From positions 25,478 to 40,470 of the forward strand of contig DKWX01000036.1 of NCBI GenBank assembly GCA_002491945.1: a stretch of 14,993 nt of DNA. Reading direction: 5' to 3'. Every line of letters begins with the position of its first letter. Within the stretch, counting starts at the first letter, position 1. The notes under the pieces were generated by a model. That model ran no database searches, had not been told where the DNA came from, and saw only the letters and a program-made list of their open reading frames with translations. This document shows positions 1 through 7,713 of this stretch, in pieces. This DNA comes from Porphyromonadaceae bacterium UBA7141 (lineage in GTDB: Bacteria > Bacteroidota > Bacteroidia > Bacteroidales > Muribaculaceae). The position numbers and the translations under genes are program-made.

Positions 1-32
1 GCCCGATATTTTTATATATTGACAGAGCCAGG

Positions 33-3000
33 TCAGTTCATGCGGATGAAAGCCGGAATCCAGGCTTTTACATTGACTGAGCCACTCACGCTGCCGCCGT
101 TGATGAGGTCGGTGCCCGTGCCACCGATTGAGACATTACTGTCGGCCGATGCGAAAATCACAATCACCTTATTGCCGGTCGCGGCATCGGTCTTTGTGAT
201 TTTCACACACGATGAACTCTGGGTGTTCTTTTCAGCAGTGCCGCGCCAGAGAGCAGGGTTCTCCGCACGCGCTTTAAATACCTTTGCCACATAGTCATGC
301 ACCATCTGCTCATTGGCAGTGAAGCCGCTGAGGCGGCCGGATGTGCGCGCCTTGTTGTCGGCATTGCCGTTGCCGCTCTTGTCGCCGATTTCATCGCCAT
401 AATAAGTGCAGGCCGGACCAGAATATGCCGCGACTGCCGCATGGCGCGTCATCAGCTGCTGCGGGGCACTGGCTACGTCCACGAAGTCGCCCACGCGCGA
501 TGTATCATGATTGCTAAGGAAAATTGTGGGATTGACACCGGCATCGCGGTATCCTCGGCCGGCGGCGTCAGTAGTCAGAAACCTGCCGATTGAGCCGACG
601 CCGTCGCTCAGATATACAAGTTCGTCCTTGCCGTCGAAATCCATCACGCTCTTAAGGCCATCCTGCTGCGTAGTGGTGATATTACCGGCTGAAGTCCAGT
701 CCTCGCCTACCATGTAGCCGAGAGTGCCCCATTGTTCGCCACGGGCCTTGCGCTCGGCAGCCACACTTTCCACCTCCTTGCGCAGGTCATACCAATAGTT
801 GTGTCCACCCTGATATGCCTGATAGCACTGGTCGAGACGCCAGCCATCTACTCCGCGCTCCATCCAGTAGCGCACCACTTCCTTGAAATAATCCAAAGAT
901 GCCGGATATGATATATTGCCTGAGTCAGAACCACGCACATTGGTGGCTGTCGTGCTGTCGATATGGTTCCCCTCAGGCGAAGCCTCGCTCACACCGCCAT
1001 GATGCCCGAATACGCCGTCAAGTATCACGTAGATACCTTTCTCATGCGCTGTGCGCACAAGCTCGTCAAAATCTTCTTCTGTACCGAACTTCGGATCGAT
1101 TTTGAAGTAGTTGGTGCAGAAGTAACCCGTGGCCTGAAGTTTCTCTCCACCATTACCATTGGTGGAATCGAAAATCGGTGTCATCCAGATTGCGTTCATA
1201 CCAAGATCTCTGATGTAATCCAGAGAGTTGATGATGCCCCGCAGATTGCCGTCTTTGCGGTGCCCTTCCGGTCCCCACATATCGGTGTAACCTGTGGCGC
1301 CACCTTCGCCATGCTGGAAGGATCCCACCATTATCTGATAAATCGAGAGTTCGCGCCAGTCGCCTGAAAGGGTGTAGACAGGCTCTGTGTCATCACGACT
1401 GAAGGTCGACGACCATTCAGTCTGTCCGGCTGCGTTTGTTGCGGTGATTGAGAATGTGGCACTCTCACCGTCGGCCAGATAGTCGCTCACTTTAAGAGTG
1501 GTCGTACCGTCGGCCAATACCACACTTTTACCGTTGAACGAGCCGGCCACCGTCTGGGCGTCATTGCCTATCTTCACACTGATCAGGCCACTCCCCTTCA
1601 TTGTGCCTCCGTTGGGCGACACGGAGACTGTGGGTTTCTGCGGGCCATAACTCACGAGACTGTGAGAGCCGTCGCGCTGATATGTATGCCCGCTGACAAA
1701 CTCCAGATTATCAGTCTGATCTCCATTACCACCGTTATTGAATATGATAACGTCCGGGGTCTTCCCTTCCGGAGCCTCCCAATACCACACTCCGTTCTTC
1801 TCGGTCATGCGGTCGCCGGGCCACGTGCCGGCTACTGTGCAGTTCTGCTCTTCTGTCCATGCCCAGACATAAGGTGCCTGCCAACCGGTAGAGTTCACAT
1901 AATATACGCAGCAAGCGCCGTCTTCATCTCCATCGTTGCCATCATCGCCCCCTTGGTCCTTGAGTGTATAGGTGAAGTTCTTCATTACCGCACCGGCATC
2001 GTTGGCGACATAAGTCTTCACCGTAGTGGTCGACGTCAGTGTGATCGGAGACGTGTAGCGTGTGGATGCAGCCGAGGGTGTGCTTCCGTCAAGAGTATAA
2101 TAAATATCAGTTGCAGGAGTCACTGAGAGTGTCACCCTGACATTATCTGTAAATACTGTTCCGTCGGCCGGAGATGCCGTCACATTGGGTTTTACGGGTG
2201 TGGGCACCGGCGGCACGTAGTCGCCGCCGCCAATCGAACCATACTCTTCAATAAGAATCACCGGGCCTGATGCTGTCAATGTCACCTTGCCGCCGCTCAC
2301 TTCAGCCGTGTTGCTGCTGTTGTAGCCATCCATCACTTTCGTGCCGTCGGCAAAGCAGTCGCCTGTGCTTACAGTATAGGTCTGTCCGGCCGATGTATTG
2401 AGGCGTATCACTACGGCATTGGAATAGCCGTTCTCGGAGAATGTGCGACCATAGGTATCGGCGCCGAGTGCAGTCTGGTTACCTGCGCCGACTGCCGGAT
2501 TACGACGTCGGAACTGACCTATTTTCTGCCAGTGGAGATTGACGTCATTATCTTCGGCATCCCAGTTGAAGTCACCGCGCGTCACCATTCCCGCATCTCC
2601 CATACCATTGACTGCAGGACGCGATGTCTCATCACCATAGTATATCTGCGCGCCTCCAGGGCAAAGCAGCAGCATGGTGCCCACATTCTTCTGGTCGCCA
2701 GGACGATGCAGACCTGTGTCATGACTCGACACATAGTTGAGCACCTGACGCGGTGTGACTCCATTACAGAAATTGGCATAGTAGCTCCAGTCATCAACAG
2801 ATGGAGTACGTCCGGCGCCACCCTCTGTGCCATTGAATGCAAAGTTGATCATCGAATCGAAGCCACCCTGCGTGAAATAACCGCTGTCGCCATGATCCCA
2901 TCCGAAGCATTCGCCTGTCATCCAGAAATCATCGGTCCAATTCTTTGCATATTCATCCGCACGGTCGCTTGCCCGCCAGGCGTTGAGCGCGCTATTACAA

Positions 3001-4310
3001 GCGTTCTTAAGCTGATTCCAGCGCGAAAGTTCCACATGTTTGGCTGTGTCGCAACGGAATCCGTCGATTCCGAAATATTCCACCCAGGCAGCGAGCCAGT
3101 TGATAATATAGTCGGCTGGCGCTCCTTTACCCCCGACTCGCCAATCATCAATATTGGGCAGACGGTAAAGATCATAGTCACCACCTTTCTCCGCAGCCCA
3201 TTTGCGTGCGAGGAATGCAGGAATCTCAACATTCTGTGTGCGCTCGGTCACTACATCCGGCAGTCCGGCAAGCGACATGGTCTTGTCATCTCCCCCGGGC
3301 ACAACGTAGCCGGCTGATGTACACCACGAGCGGTCGCCGAAGGCGCGCACCCATGATCCCCACCAGTCGCCCCACTTGCCCTGCTCATCGGCATTGAAAG
3401 AGATGGCGTTCTGCTCGCTCCACATGGTGTAGGGCTGATTGTCGGGCACCCATCCTGCAGCGGGACTACCATAGAAATTACCGAAATCGTAGTCGAGACA
3501 GTCATCAAGCGTGCAGTAGCCTGTATGATTGAGCACGATGTCCATCACTACACGGATACCGCGGCGGTGAGCCTCTGTCACAAACCGGCGCATCTCGTCG
3601 ATTGTGCCCATATTGCGGTCCATGAAGGTCCAGTCGAGCGTATAGTAGCCGTGGAATGCGTAATGTGGGAAGGCATCGCCGGCACCGCCCGTCCAGCCAT
3701 GCATCTGCTCATAAGGAGCTGTGATCCAGATGGCGTTGACTCCGAGTTTGTCAAGATAATCAAGCTTCTCGGTCAGTCCCGCTATATCGCCGCCATGGTA
3801 TGTGGCCACATCAGTGCCTCCCGCCTTTTTCTTGCGATGATAGCTTTCGTCATTGCTCTTGTCGCCATTATAGAAACGGTCGGTCAGCACGAAATACACA
3901 TTGGCGTTCTTCCAGGTGAAGTAATCTTCACGCACCACCTCAGGGGTGCGCACCGTGATTGTGTAGGTCTGTGTCTGGGCACCGTCGCGCACAGTATACA
4001 CAATCACATTCTCGCCGCCGCGAAGCTGACCGAGTGTGTGGTTGGTATAGGGTGTGCCGTTGATGGTGATATCCACGACTGCTGTCTTTGACGACGGAGC
4101 CGCCGAGAATGTGGCCAGAGAGGCGGCATCTTCACCTAATTCAATCTCATAGCTATTTACAGCTGGCTTGAAGTCTGAAAGAAGGTTGACTTCTCCTGAC
4201 TTAATCTCCAGACGGTTCAGTGTGGCGTCATCGGCTATACACCCGATTCCGGAGGCCGCTACCAATGCGGCTGTGGCGCATAGTGTGCGCAGGTTAGTTG
4301 TTGTTGTCAT
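33..4310 (-). CDS. Large exported dual-GH13 alpha-amylase with starch-binding module
   Basis: A 1425-residue glycoside hydrolase expected to cleave alpha-1,4-glucans outside the cytoplasm. In order: signal peptide (about 1-26; Cys24 then Ile-Ala-Asp-Asp could be a lipoprotein start, but the lipobox is poor); cadherin-like beta-sandwich (about 30-122); first GH13 domain (about 135-690), resembling periplasmic MalS-type amylases, with DIVLNH 257-262, nucleophile Asp421 in GFRCD, acid Glu467 in TGE and His530-Asp531; chitobiase/Fn3-like domain (about 706-785); acidic linker; CBM26-like starch-binding module (about 801-885, rich in Trp and Tyr); beta-sandwich (about 892-975); second GH13 domain (about 985-1390) with Asp1098, nucleophile Asp1160 in GWRLD, Glu1203 and His1268-Asp1269. 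Both catalytic triads look intact. The gene follows the GLUG-repeat gene by 21 nt, so they are probably co-transcribed. The reading frame is complete; the stop lies 33 nt from the window edge. Substrate preference is inferred from the families. Confidence 0.93.
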   Translation of the reverse strand: MTTTTNLRTLCATAALVAASGIGCIADDATLNRLEIKSGEVNLLSDFKPAVNSYEIELGEDAASLATFSAAPSSKTAVVDITINGTPYTNHTLGQLRGGENVIVYTVRDGAQTQTYTITVRTPEVVREDYFTWKNANVYFVLTDRFYNGDKSNDESYHRKKKAGGTDVATYHGGDIAGLTEKLDYLDKLGVNAIWITAPYEQMHGWTGGAGDAFPHYAFHGYYTLDWTFMDRNMGTIDEMRRFVTEAHRRGIRVVMDIVLNHTGYCTLDDCLDYDFGNFYGSPAAGWVPDNQPYTMWSEQNAISFNADEQGKWGDWWGSWVRAFGDRSWCTSAGYVVPGGDDKTMSLAGLPDVVTERTQNVEIPAFLARKWAAEKGGDYDLYRLPNIDDWRVGGKGAPADYIINWLAAWVEYFGIDGFRCDTAKHVELSRWNQLKNACNSALNAWRASDRADEYAKNWTDDFWMTGECFGWDHGDSGYFTQGGFDSMINFAFNGTEGGAGRTPSVDDWSYYANFCNGVTPRQVLNYVSSHDTGLHRPGDQKNVGTMLLLCPGGAQIYYGDETSRPAVNGMGDAGMVTRGDFNWDAEDNDVNLHWQKIGQFRRRNPAVGAGNQTALGADTYGRTFSENGYSNAVVIRLNTSAGQTYTVSTGDCFADGTKVMDGYNSSNTAEVSGGKVTLTASGPVILIEEYGSIGGGDYVPPVPTPVKPNVTASPADGTVFTDNVRVTLSVTPATDIYYTLDGSTPSAASTRYTSPITLTSTTTVKTYVANDAGAVMKNFTYTLKDQGGDDGNDGDEDGACCVYYVNSTGWQAPYVWAWTEEQNCTVAGTWPGDRMTEKNGVWYWEAPEGKTPDVIIFNNGGNGDQTDNLEFVSGHTYQRDGSHSLVSYGPQKPTVSVSPNGGTMKGSGLISVKIGNDAQTVAGSFNGKSVVLADGTTTLKVSDYLADGESATFSITATNAAGQTEWSSTFSRDDTEPVYTLSGDWRELSIYQIMVGSFQHGEGGATGYTDMWGPEGHRKDGNLRGIINSLDYIRDLGMNAIWMTPIFDSTNGNGGEKLQATGYFCTNYFKIDPKFGTEEDFDELVRTAHEKGIYVILDGVFGHHGGVSEASPEGNHIDSTTATNVRGSDSGNISYPASLDYFKEVVRYWMERGVDGWRLDQCYQAYQGGHNYWYDLRKEVESVAAERKARGEQWGTLGYMVGEDWTSAGNITTTQQDGLKSVMDFDGKDELVYLSDGVGSIGRFLTTDAAGRGYRDAGVNPTIFLSNHDTSRVGDFVDVASAPQQLMTRHAAVAAYSGPACTYYGDEIGDKSGNGNADNKARTSGRLSGFTANEQMVHDYVAKVFKARAENPALWRGTAEKNTQSSSCVKITKTDAATGNKVIVIFASADSNVSIGGTGTDLINGGSVSGSVNVKAWIPAFIRMN

Positions 4311-4331
4311 TGTCTGATGTCTGGGGAATAA

Positions 4332-5966
4332 TTATCTCTTGCTGACTTTAAATGAATAGACCTGACCGATGGCTGTCGACACGCGAAGCACGTAGACACC
4401 GCTCGTGAGGCCGTCGGCTCTGAGAGTGAGCGCATCGGCATCGGCTGAAGCTTCCTCATAAGCCACACGCGCACCGCTCATGGCATAGAGTTCCGCACTG
4501 GCCAATGTCTCGGTCGAGCTTATGGTAATATAGCCGTCGAAGGGGTTGGGCCCCACGCTCAGGCGGACACTCTCATCGGCTATCATTTCCTCGACACTTG
4601 TCAGTATACTATTGAAAGCGGAAGGATGCACACATATCTGATTGTCAAGACCCCGCAATACCGGATAGCGGGAGCCCGACGACTCAACCCATTCCCATAC
4701 ATTATCAAAATCCCATTCCGTCAGAGATTTAAACGTAGAGAAGTCGGCCAATGCTCCTACTGAGTGCAATTCGGCATGATCTCCATATGTTTTCCAGTCG
4801 GTCGAAGTGCCATTCGGAATCACATCCCAGCTGTGATTGTCTGCCGAGGTGTTGCGGGCATTATCATTACCACCGAATCGGGCCACATAATCGTAGCTAC
4901 CGGTGACTTTGCCATTGATAGCCACAGAGTTGCTGACCGAACCATAGTTGGCACCTACGATACCTCCCACATAATCCTTACCAACGATTTCGCCTGTGGC
5001 ATACACATTTCGCACTGTGCCTCTGTTTTTGCCTACGATGCCGCCTGTGGCATAATCATCAGCGTTGCTGACATGCACTCCCGCATAGCAGTCGCTGATG
5101 ATGGCGCCGATATTCTCGCCGGCCAAACCGCCTACACAGATTGAATTGCCGGATACATCTCCGGTTGCGAAACAACGCTCTATCTTGCCGCTCTCGGCTT
5201 TACCCACCAGAATGCCGACATGATTCACTCCCTCTACCGAGGCTCCTGTCACTCCAAGCGAGGATATCTCGGCTCCTTTGATTACACCAAAAAGACCTGT
5301 GGCGCCACCAAGTGCGTCCCCCTTGAGCGAAATATTACTGATTGTGTGTCCGGCTCCATCGAAGTGACCTTGATATGGCATCGCCCCACTTCCGATAGGT
5401 GCCGACAGAAGAGAGCCGTCGATGTCGGCGTCAAGACGCACATACACATCGGGAGTCCAGTCACGCGATTCTGTGGCAAATTCCGCAAGATGAGCCGCTG
5501 TGGAAAGGATATAGGGACTGGCAAGCGTTCCCTCGCCACCTCCGTATACATCACGCCTTCCCTGCTCTACGTGAAGGAACACGTCTTTGGTCTGCTGCCC
5601 TCCTACGGTCTTGGCGATAAATCCCAGTTCGGTGAGTCCGGCAAGTTCGTCATCGGTCAGGCCGTAGAATGCCTGGATGTCGGGAATAGAAAGTGTGTAG
5701 GTGCCCCCGCTCCCGATCATGCGGAATTTCTCGGTATTCGCACCATCCCAGGTAAACGGAGACTTCTCTGAACCGTTGACATTCGCACACCAGGTGTAGC
5801 AATACACCTCCGGCCCCATGTCTTTCGTCTGAATGGTCACTTCCAGCGCCTTGGTGCTCACCGCCGGCGAAGGCTGGCTTGTCAGCGTGGCGTCATAGCT
5901 ATCGGCATACGTCACCGCGGCCGTCGACAACGCCAGAAGTGTCATGGCTAATTTTTTGGTTAACAT
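4332..5966 (-). CDS. T9SS-secreted GLUG-repeat surface protein, amylase partner
   Basis: A 544-residue exported protein with a signal peptide (about 1-21, ending VTYA). The N-terminal domain (about 22-133) has many aromatic residues (VYCYTWC near 54-60, FTWDG near 71-75) and resembles domains attached to Bacteroidetes amylases, so carbohydrate binding is plausible but unproven. The middle carries GLUG-type repeats (about 245-360), recognised by recurring GGIVG/GGLAG and CYATG-like patterns, which form beta-helix or adhesin-like structures. The last 75 residues (about 470-544) are a type A por-secretion C-terminal sorting domain: PNPFDG start, an AELYAMSGARV strand, the LTSGVYVLRV motif and a final SFKVSKR. 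The protein should therefore leave the cell through the type IX system and be anchored or released at the surface. It is the promoter-proximal gene of the pair with the dual amylase. I see no catalytic motif. Confidence 0.88.
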   Translation of the reverse strand: MLTKKLAMTLLALSTAAVTYADSYDATLTSQPSPAVSTKALEVTIQTKDMGPEVYCYTWCANVNGSEKSPFTWDGANTEKFRMIGSGGTYTLSIPDIQAFYGLTDDELAGLTELGFIAKTVGGQQTKDVFLHVEQGRRDVYGGGEGTLASPYILSTAAHLAEFATESRDWTPDVYVRLDADIDGSLLSAPIGSGAMPYQGHFDGAGHTISNISLKGDALGGATGLFGVIKGAEISSLGVTGASVEGVNHVGILVGKAESGKIERCFATGDVSGNSICVGGLAGENIGAIISDCYAGVHVSNADDYATGGIVGKNRGTVRNVYATGEIVGKDYVGGIVGANYGSVSNSVAINGKVTGSYDYVARFGGNDNARNTSADNHSWDVIPNGTSTDWKTYGDHAELHSVGALADFSTFKSLTEWDFDNVWEWVESSGSRYPVLRGLDNQICVHPSAFNSILTSVEEMIADESVRLSVGPNPFDGYITISSTETLASAELYAMSGARVAYEEASADADALTLRADGLTSGVYVLRVSTAIGQVYSFKVSKR

Positions 5967-6019
5967 ATAAGAATTATTAATAGTTTATAGTAGATAAGTA
6001 TGTCTTCAAATTTTAGATA

Positions 6020-6122
6020 TATTGAAGTCACTTATACTTTTCCGATGCCAAAATATTTATGGAGATTGACACTGAAGAGAATGAATATCGACACTTTTTT
6101 GAGTATTCGCAAAAAGTTTTAA
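6020..6122 (+). repeat. R2-type repeat, diverged direct copy 1
   Basis: This unit begins TATTGAAGTCACTTATAC (6020-6037) and ends with a GACAC...GAGTATTCGCAAAAAG segment (6090-6122). Both ends recur in the same order in the unit at 6213-6330, offset by about 193-209 bp, while the middles differ. The end segments agree at about 26 of 32 positions by eye. It sits about 55 nt upstream of the GLUG-gene start codon, so it may lie in that gene's leader or promoter. Confidence 0.5.
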
Positions 6123-6374
6123 CGATATCATAAAGTGAAGGGAAATCTTTTATACAATCGGCAGCTCCTTTTTATCGCTTCTTATTCAGGAATCGACAAA
6201 AGAGCACACATATATTGAAGTCGTTTAAACCTATTCAATGACAAGATTTATATATACCTAAATCTTAATGAAGGTTCGCATTGAATCAGACAAACCCAGA
6301 CACCTCTTTGAGTTTTCGTAAAAAGCTTAAATGACCACATTGCATAAATTAAATCCGAACACTTAATTTAATCA
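6121..6374 (+). repeat. R1 repeat, fragmented copy (E) split by R2 sequence
   Basis: The left part (6121-about 6197) matches the R1 interior: a degenerate AACGATATCA, then GGGAAATCTTTTATACAAT, then a CTCCTTTTTATC tract. The right part (about 6330-6374) matches the R1 right end: GCATAAATTAAATCCGAACACTTA. The roughly 130 bp between them is not R1 but an R2-type unit. The left terminal inverted repeat is missing. This looks like an old R1 copy interrupted or rearranged by R2 sequence. Confidence 0.6.
6213..6330 (+). repeat. R2-type repeat, direct copy 2
   Basis: It starts TATTGAAGTCGTTTAAAC and continues CAATGACAAGATTTA. The same run of about 38 nt occurs, with few changes, on the minus strand from 13921 downward (TGAAGTCGGTTAAAC, then CAATGATAAGATTTA). 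It ends with GAGTTTTCGTAAAAAGC (within 6299-6330), shared with copy 1. It separates the two halves of R1 copy E. Confidence 0.6.
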
Positions 6375-6404
6375 ATCTTTAGCAAACCTAAAACCTATAA
6401 GTAA

Positions 6405-6580
6405 AAGTTCAAATTTAACCGATAGCAATTGAAATGGAATCTGTTATACAATCTGCACCTTCTTTTTTTGCCGCATCCGGCTTGTCGCTGAGTCGAGTAT
6501 GTATATATTCTCCTTCACTCCGCACCGAAATCGACTAAAATACAAGCCCGCATATTGTATAAATTAAATTTGAACACTCA
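6405..6580 (+). repeat. R1 repeat, near-complete copy A
   Basis: The left terminus GTTCAAATTTAA (6407-6418) is the exact reverse complement of TTAAATTTGAAC (6564-6575). Inside are the conserved CCGATAGCAA, ATACAATCTGC, a T-rich tract, GGCTTGT (6479-6485), ATATTCTCC, and ACAAGCC (6542-6548), which pairs perfectly with GGCTTGT, then GCATATTGTAT, which pairs with the ATACAATCTGC block. It lies between miaA and the starch operon and is oriented opposite to transcription. Confidence 0.85.
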
Positions 6581-6740
6581 ATTATGTATCACCTTTCACA
6601 GTTAATCCGGCCGTGAAAGCCACATACTCAATATCATGCAAATTTACCAATTATCTGAATTTAATCCTATTCAAAAGACATGTTTCACAACAGTGTTTGA
6701 CATCATATCGGCAAGTGCGATAATCCTGCGTAGCCTCTAT

Positions 6741-7667
6741 TTATGCCTCCGCTCCTCCGTAGAGATGACGCACCGCCTCTACGAAATCCTTGTCTGACAG
6801 GTCATAAGGAAGCCAGTGCAGCGTGAATCCGCGTCGCTCCATGCCGCGCAACCACGTCATCTGACGTTTTGCAAACTGATGAATCGACGTTTCGAGTCCA
6901 TGCAACATTTCATCGTAACTGAGACGACCCGTCAGATGAAGTGTCAGGTACTTGTATTCCAACCCATAATATATGAGGCTGTCGGCCGAGATGCCGCTGT
7001 CAAGAAGACGGCGCACTTCTTCAAGCATACCTGAGCGTATGCGACTCTCAAGGCGTGTGCTTATCTTGTGCCGACGGGCCTCACGCGATATCTCGAGCGC
7101 CACTATCAATGTCGGCAAGGGCTTGACGCCGTCTTTTGCAGTCTCTCTGGCCTCGTCGGGATGCTCCATATAGTAACGCTGTATCTCTATGGCGCGAATC
7201 GCCCGCTTGCAGGTATCCACATCCGTCACATTATGCAGTGTCTTCATCCCGCTGAGCATCTCTGTGAGCTCTTCAAGAGTCTTCCCCTCGAGCGATGCCC
7301 GCAATTCAGTATTCTCGGGCACCTCCGGGAGACTCATCCCCCCGAGCGCATTCTCAAGATACATGCCGCTGCCTCCACACACCACCGGCATACGACCGCG
7401 CGAAAGCACATCAGCGTATACTCGGCGGAAATCCCGCAAATACATGTAAAGATTGTATTTACTTCCTGCCTGAGCCACATCTATAAGATGATACGGCACA
7501 TCTCCATATTCCTCAAGGTCTTTGCCTGTGCCCAGATTCATCCCGACATATACCTGACGTGAGTCGGCGCTGATTACTTCACCATTAAAGGCCGCGGCTA
7601 TGGCCACGGCCTTCTGGGTCTTGCCTGATGCCGTAGGTCCGGCTATGGCTATCGATTCGTATTTCAT
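6741..7667 (-). CDS. miaA: tRNA dimethylallyltransferase
   Basis: MiaA transfers a dimethylallyl group to N6 of adenosine 37 in tRNAs that read UNN codons, the first step toward i6A or ms2i6A, and acts in the cytoplasm. The 308-residue length is normal. Visible motifs are the P-loop GPTASGKT (10-17), ISADSRQVY (32-40) around the tRNA/dimethylallyl site, GGSGMYLENAL (98-108), and the C-terminal QFAKRQMTWLRG stretch (264-275). The start ATG at 7667 puts the P-loop at the expected distance from the N terminus. An unrecognised membrane-protein gene lies 46 nt upstream on the same strand, so the two are probably co-transcribed from the promoter near 9249-9279. Nothing is missing or truncated. The 3' side runs into repeat-rich sequence without a clear terminator. 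Confidence 0.96.
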   Translation of the reverse strand: MKYESIAIAGPTASGKTQKAVAIAAAFNGEVISADSRQVYVGMNLGTGKDLEEYGDVPYHLIDVAQAGSKYNLYMYLRDFRRVYADVLSRGRMPVVCGGSGMYLENALGGMSLPEVPENTELRASLEGKTLEELTEMLSGMKTLHNVTDVDTCKRAIRAIEIQRYYMEHPDEARETAKDGVKPLPTLIVALEISREARRHKISTRLESRIRSGMLEEVRRLLDSGISADSLIYYGLEYKYLTLHLTGRLSYDEMLHGLETSIHQFAKRQMTWLRGMERRGFTLHWLPYDLSDKDFVEAVRHLYGGAEA

Positions 7668-7713
7668 ACCCTTTAGATCTATCCCGGAGAGGATTATTCT
7701 GCCGATATTTGAT

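Larger units (their letters stand above)
5967..6740. other. Gene-free interval filled with repeat remnants
   Basis: These 774 bp separate miaA from the start of the starch operon and hold no credible gene. The contents are two diverged R2-type direct copies, a split R1 copy and a near-complete R1 copy, each listed separately. The remaining 6581-6740 is AT-rich and has one perfect 7-bp stem (6593-6599 with 6613-6619) about 120 nt after the miaA stop, without a T run. A TAAATTTG box on the minus strand near 6640 has its nearest TTTG 25 nt upstream, too far for the usual spacing. I could not find a convincing promoter for the starch operon, although one must lie in or beyond this interval. Confidence 0.7.

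Noticed and set aside
2532..3317. 261-residue open frame on the plus strand
   Set aside because: It lies antisense to the first GH13 domain, which has all its conserved motifs; the plus-strand product is rich in Cys, His and Ile and has no domain pattern.
6020..6580. CRISPR-like array
   Set aside because: Repeat units are long, diverged and irregularly spaced, with no short identical repeats or uniform spacers and no cas genes.
6640..6690. Possible minus-strand promoter with a TAAATTTG box in the miaA 3' flank
   Set aside because: The nearest TTTG is 25 nt upstream instead of 19-21, and it lies over 650 nt from the next start codon.
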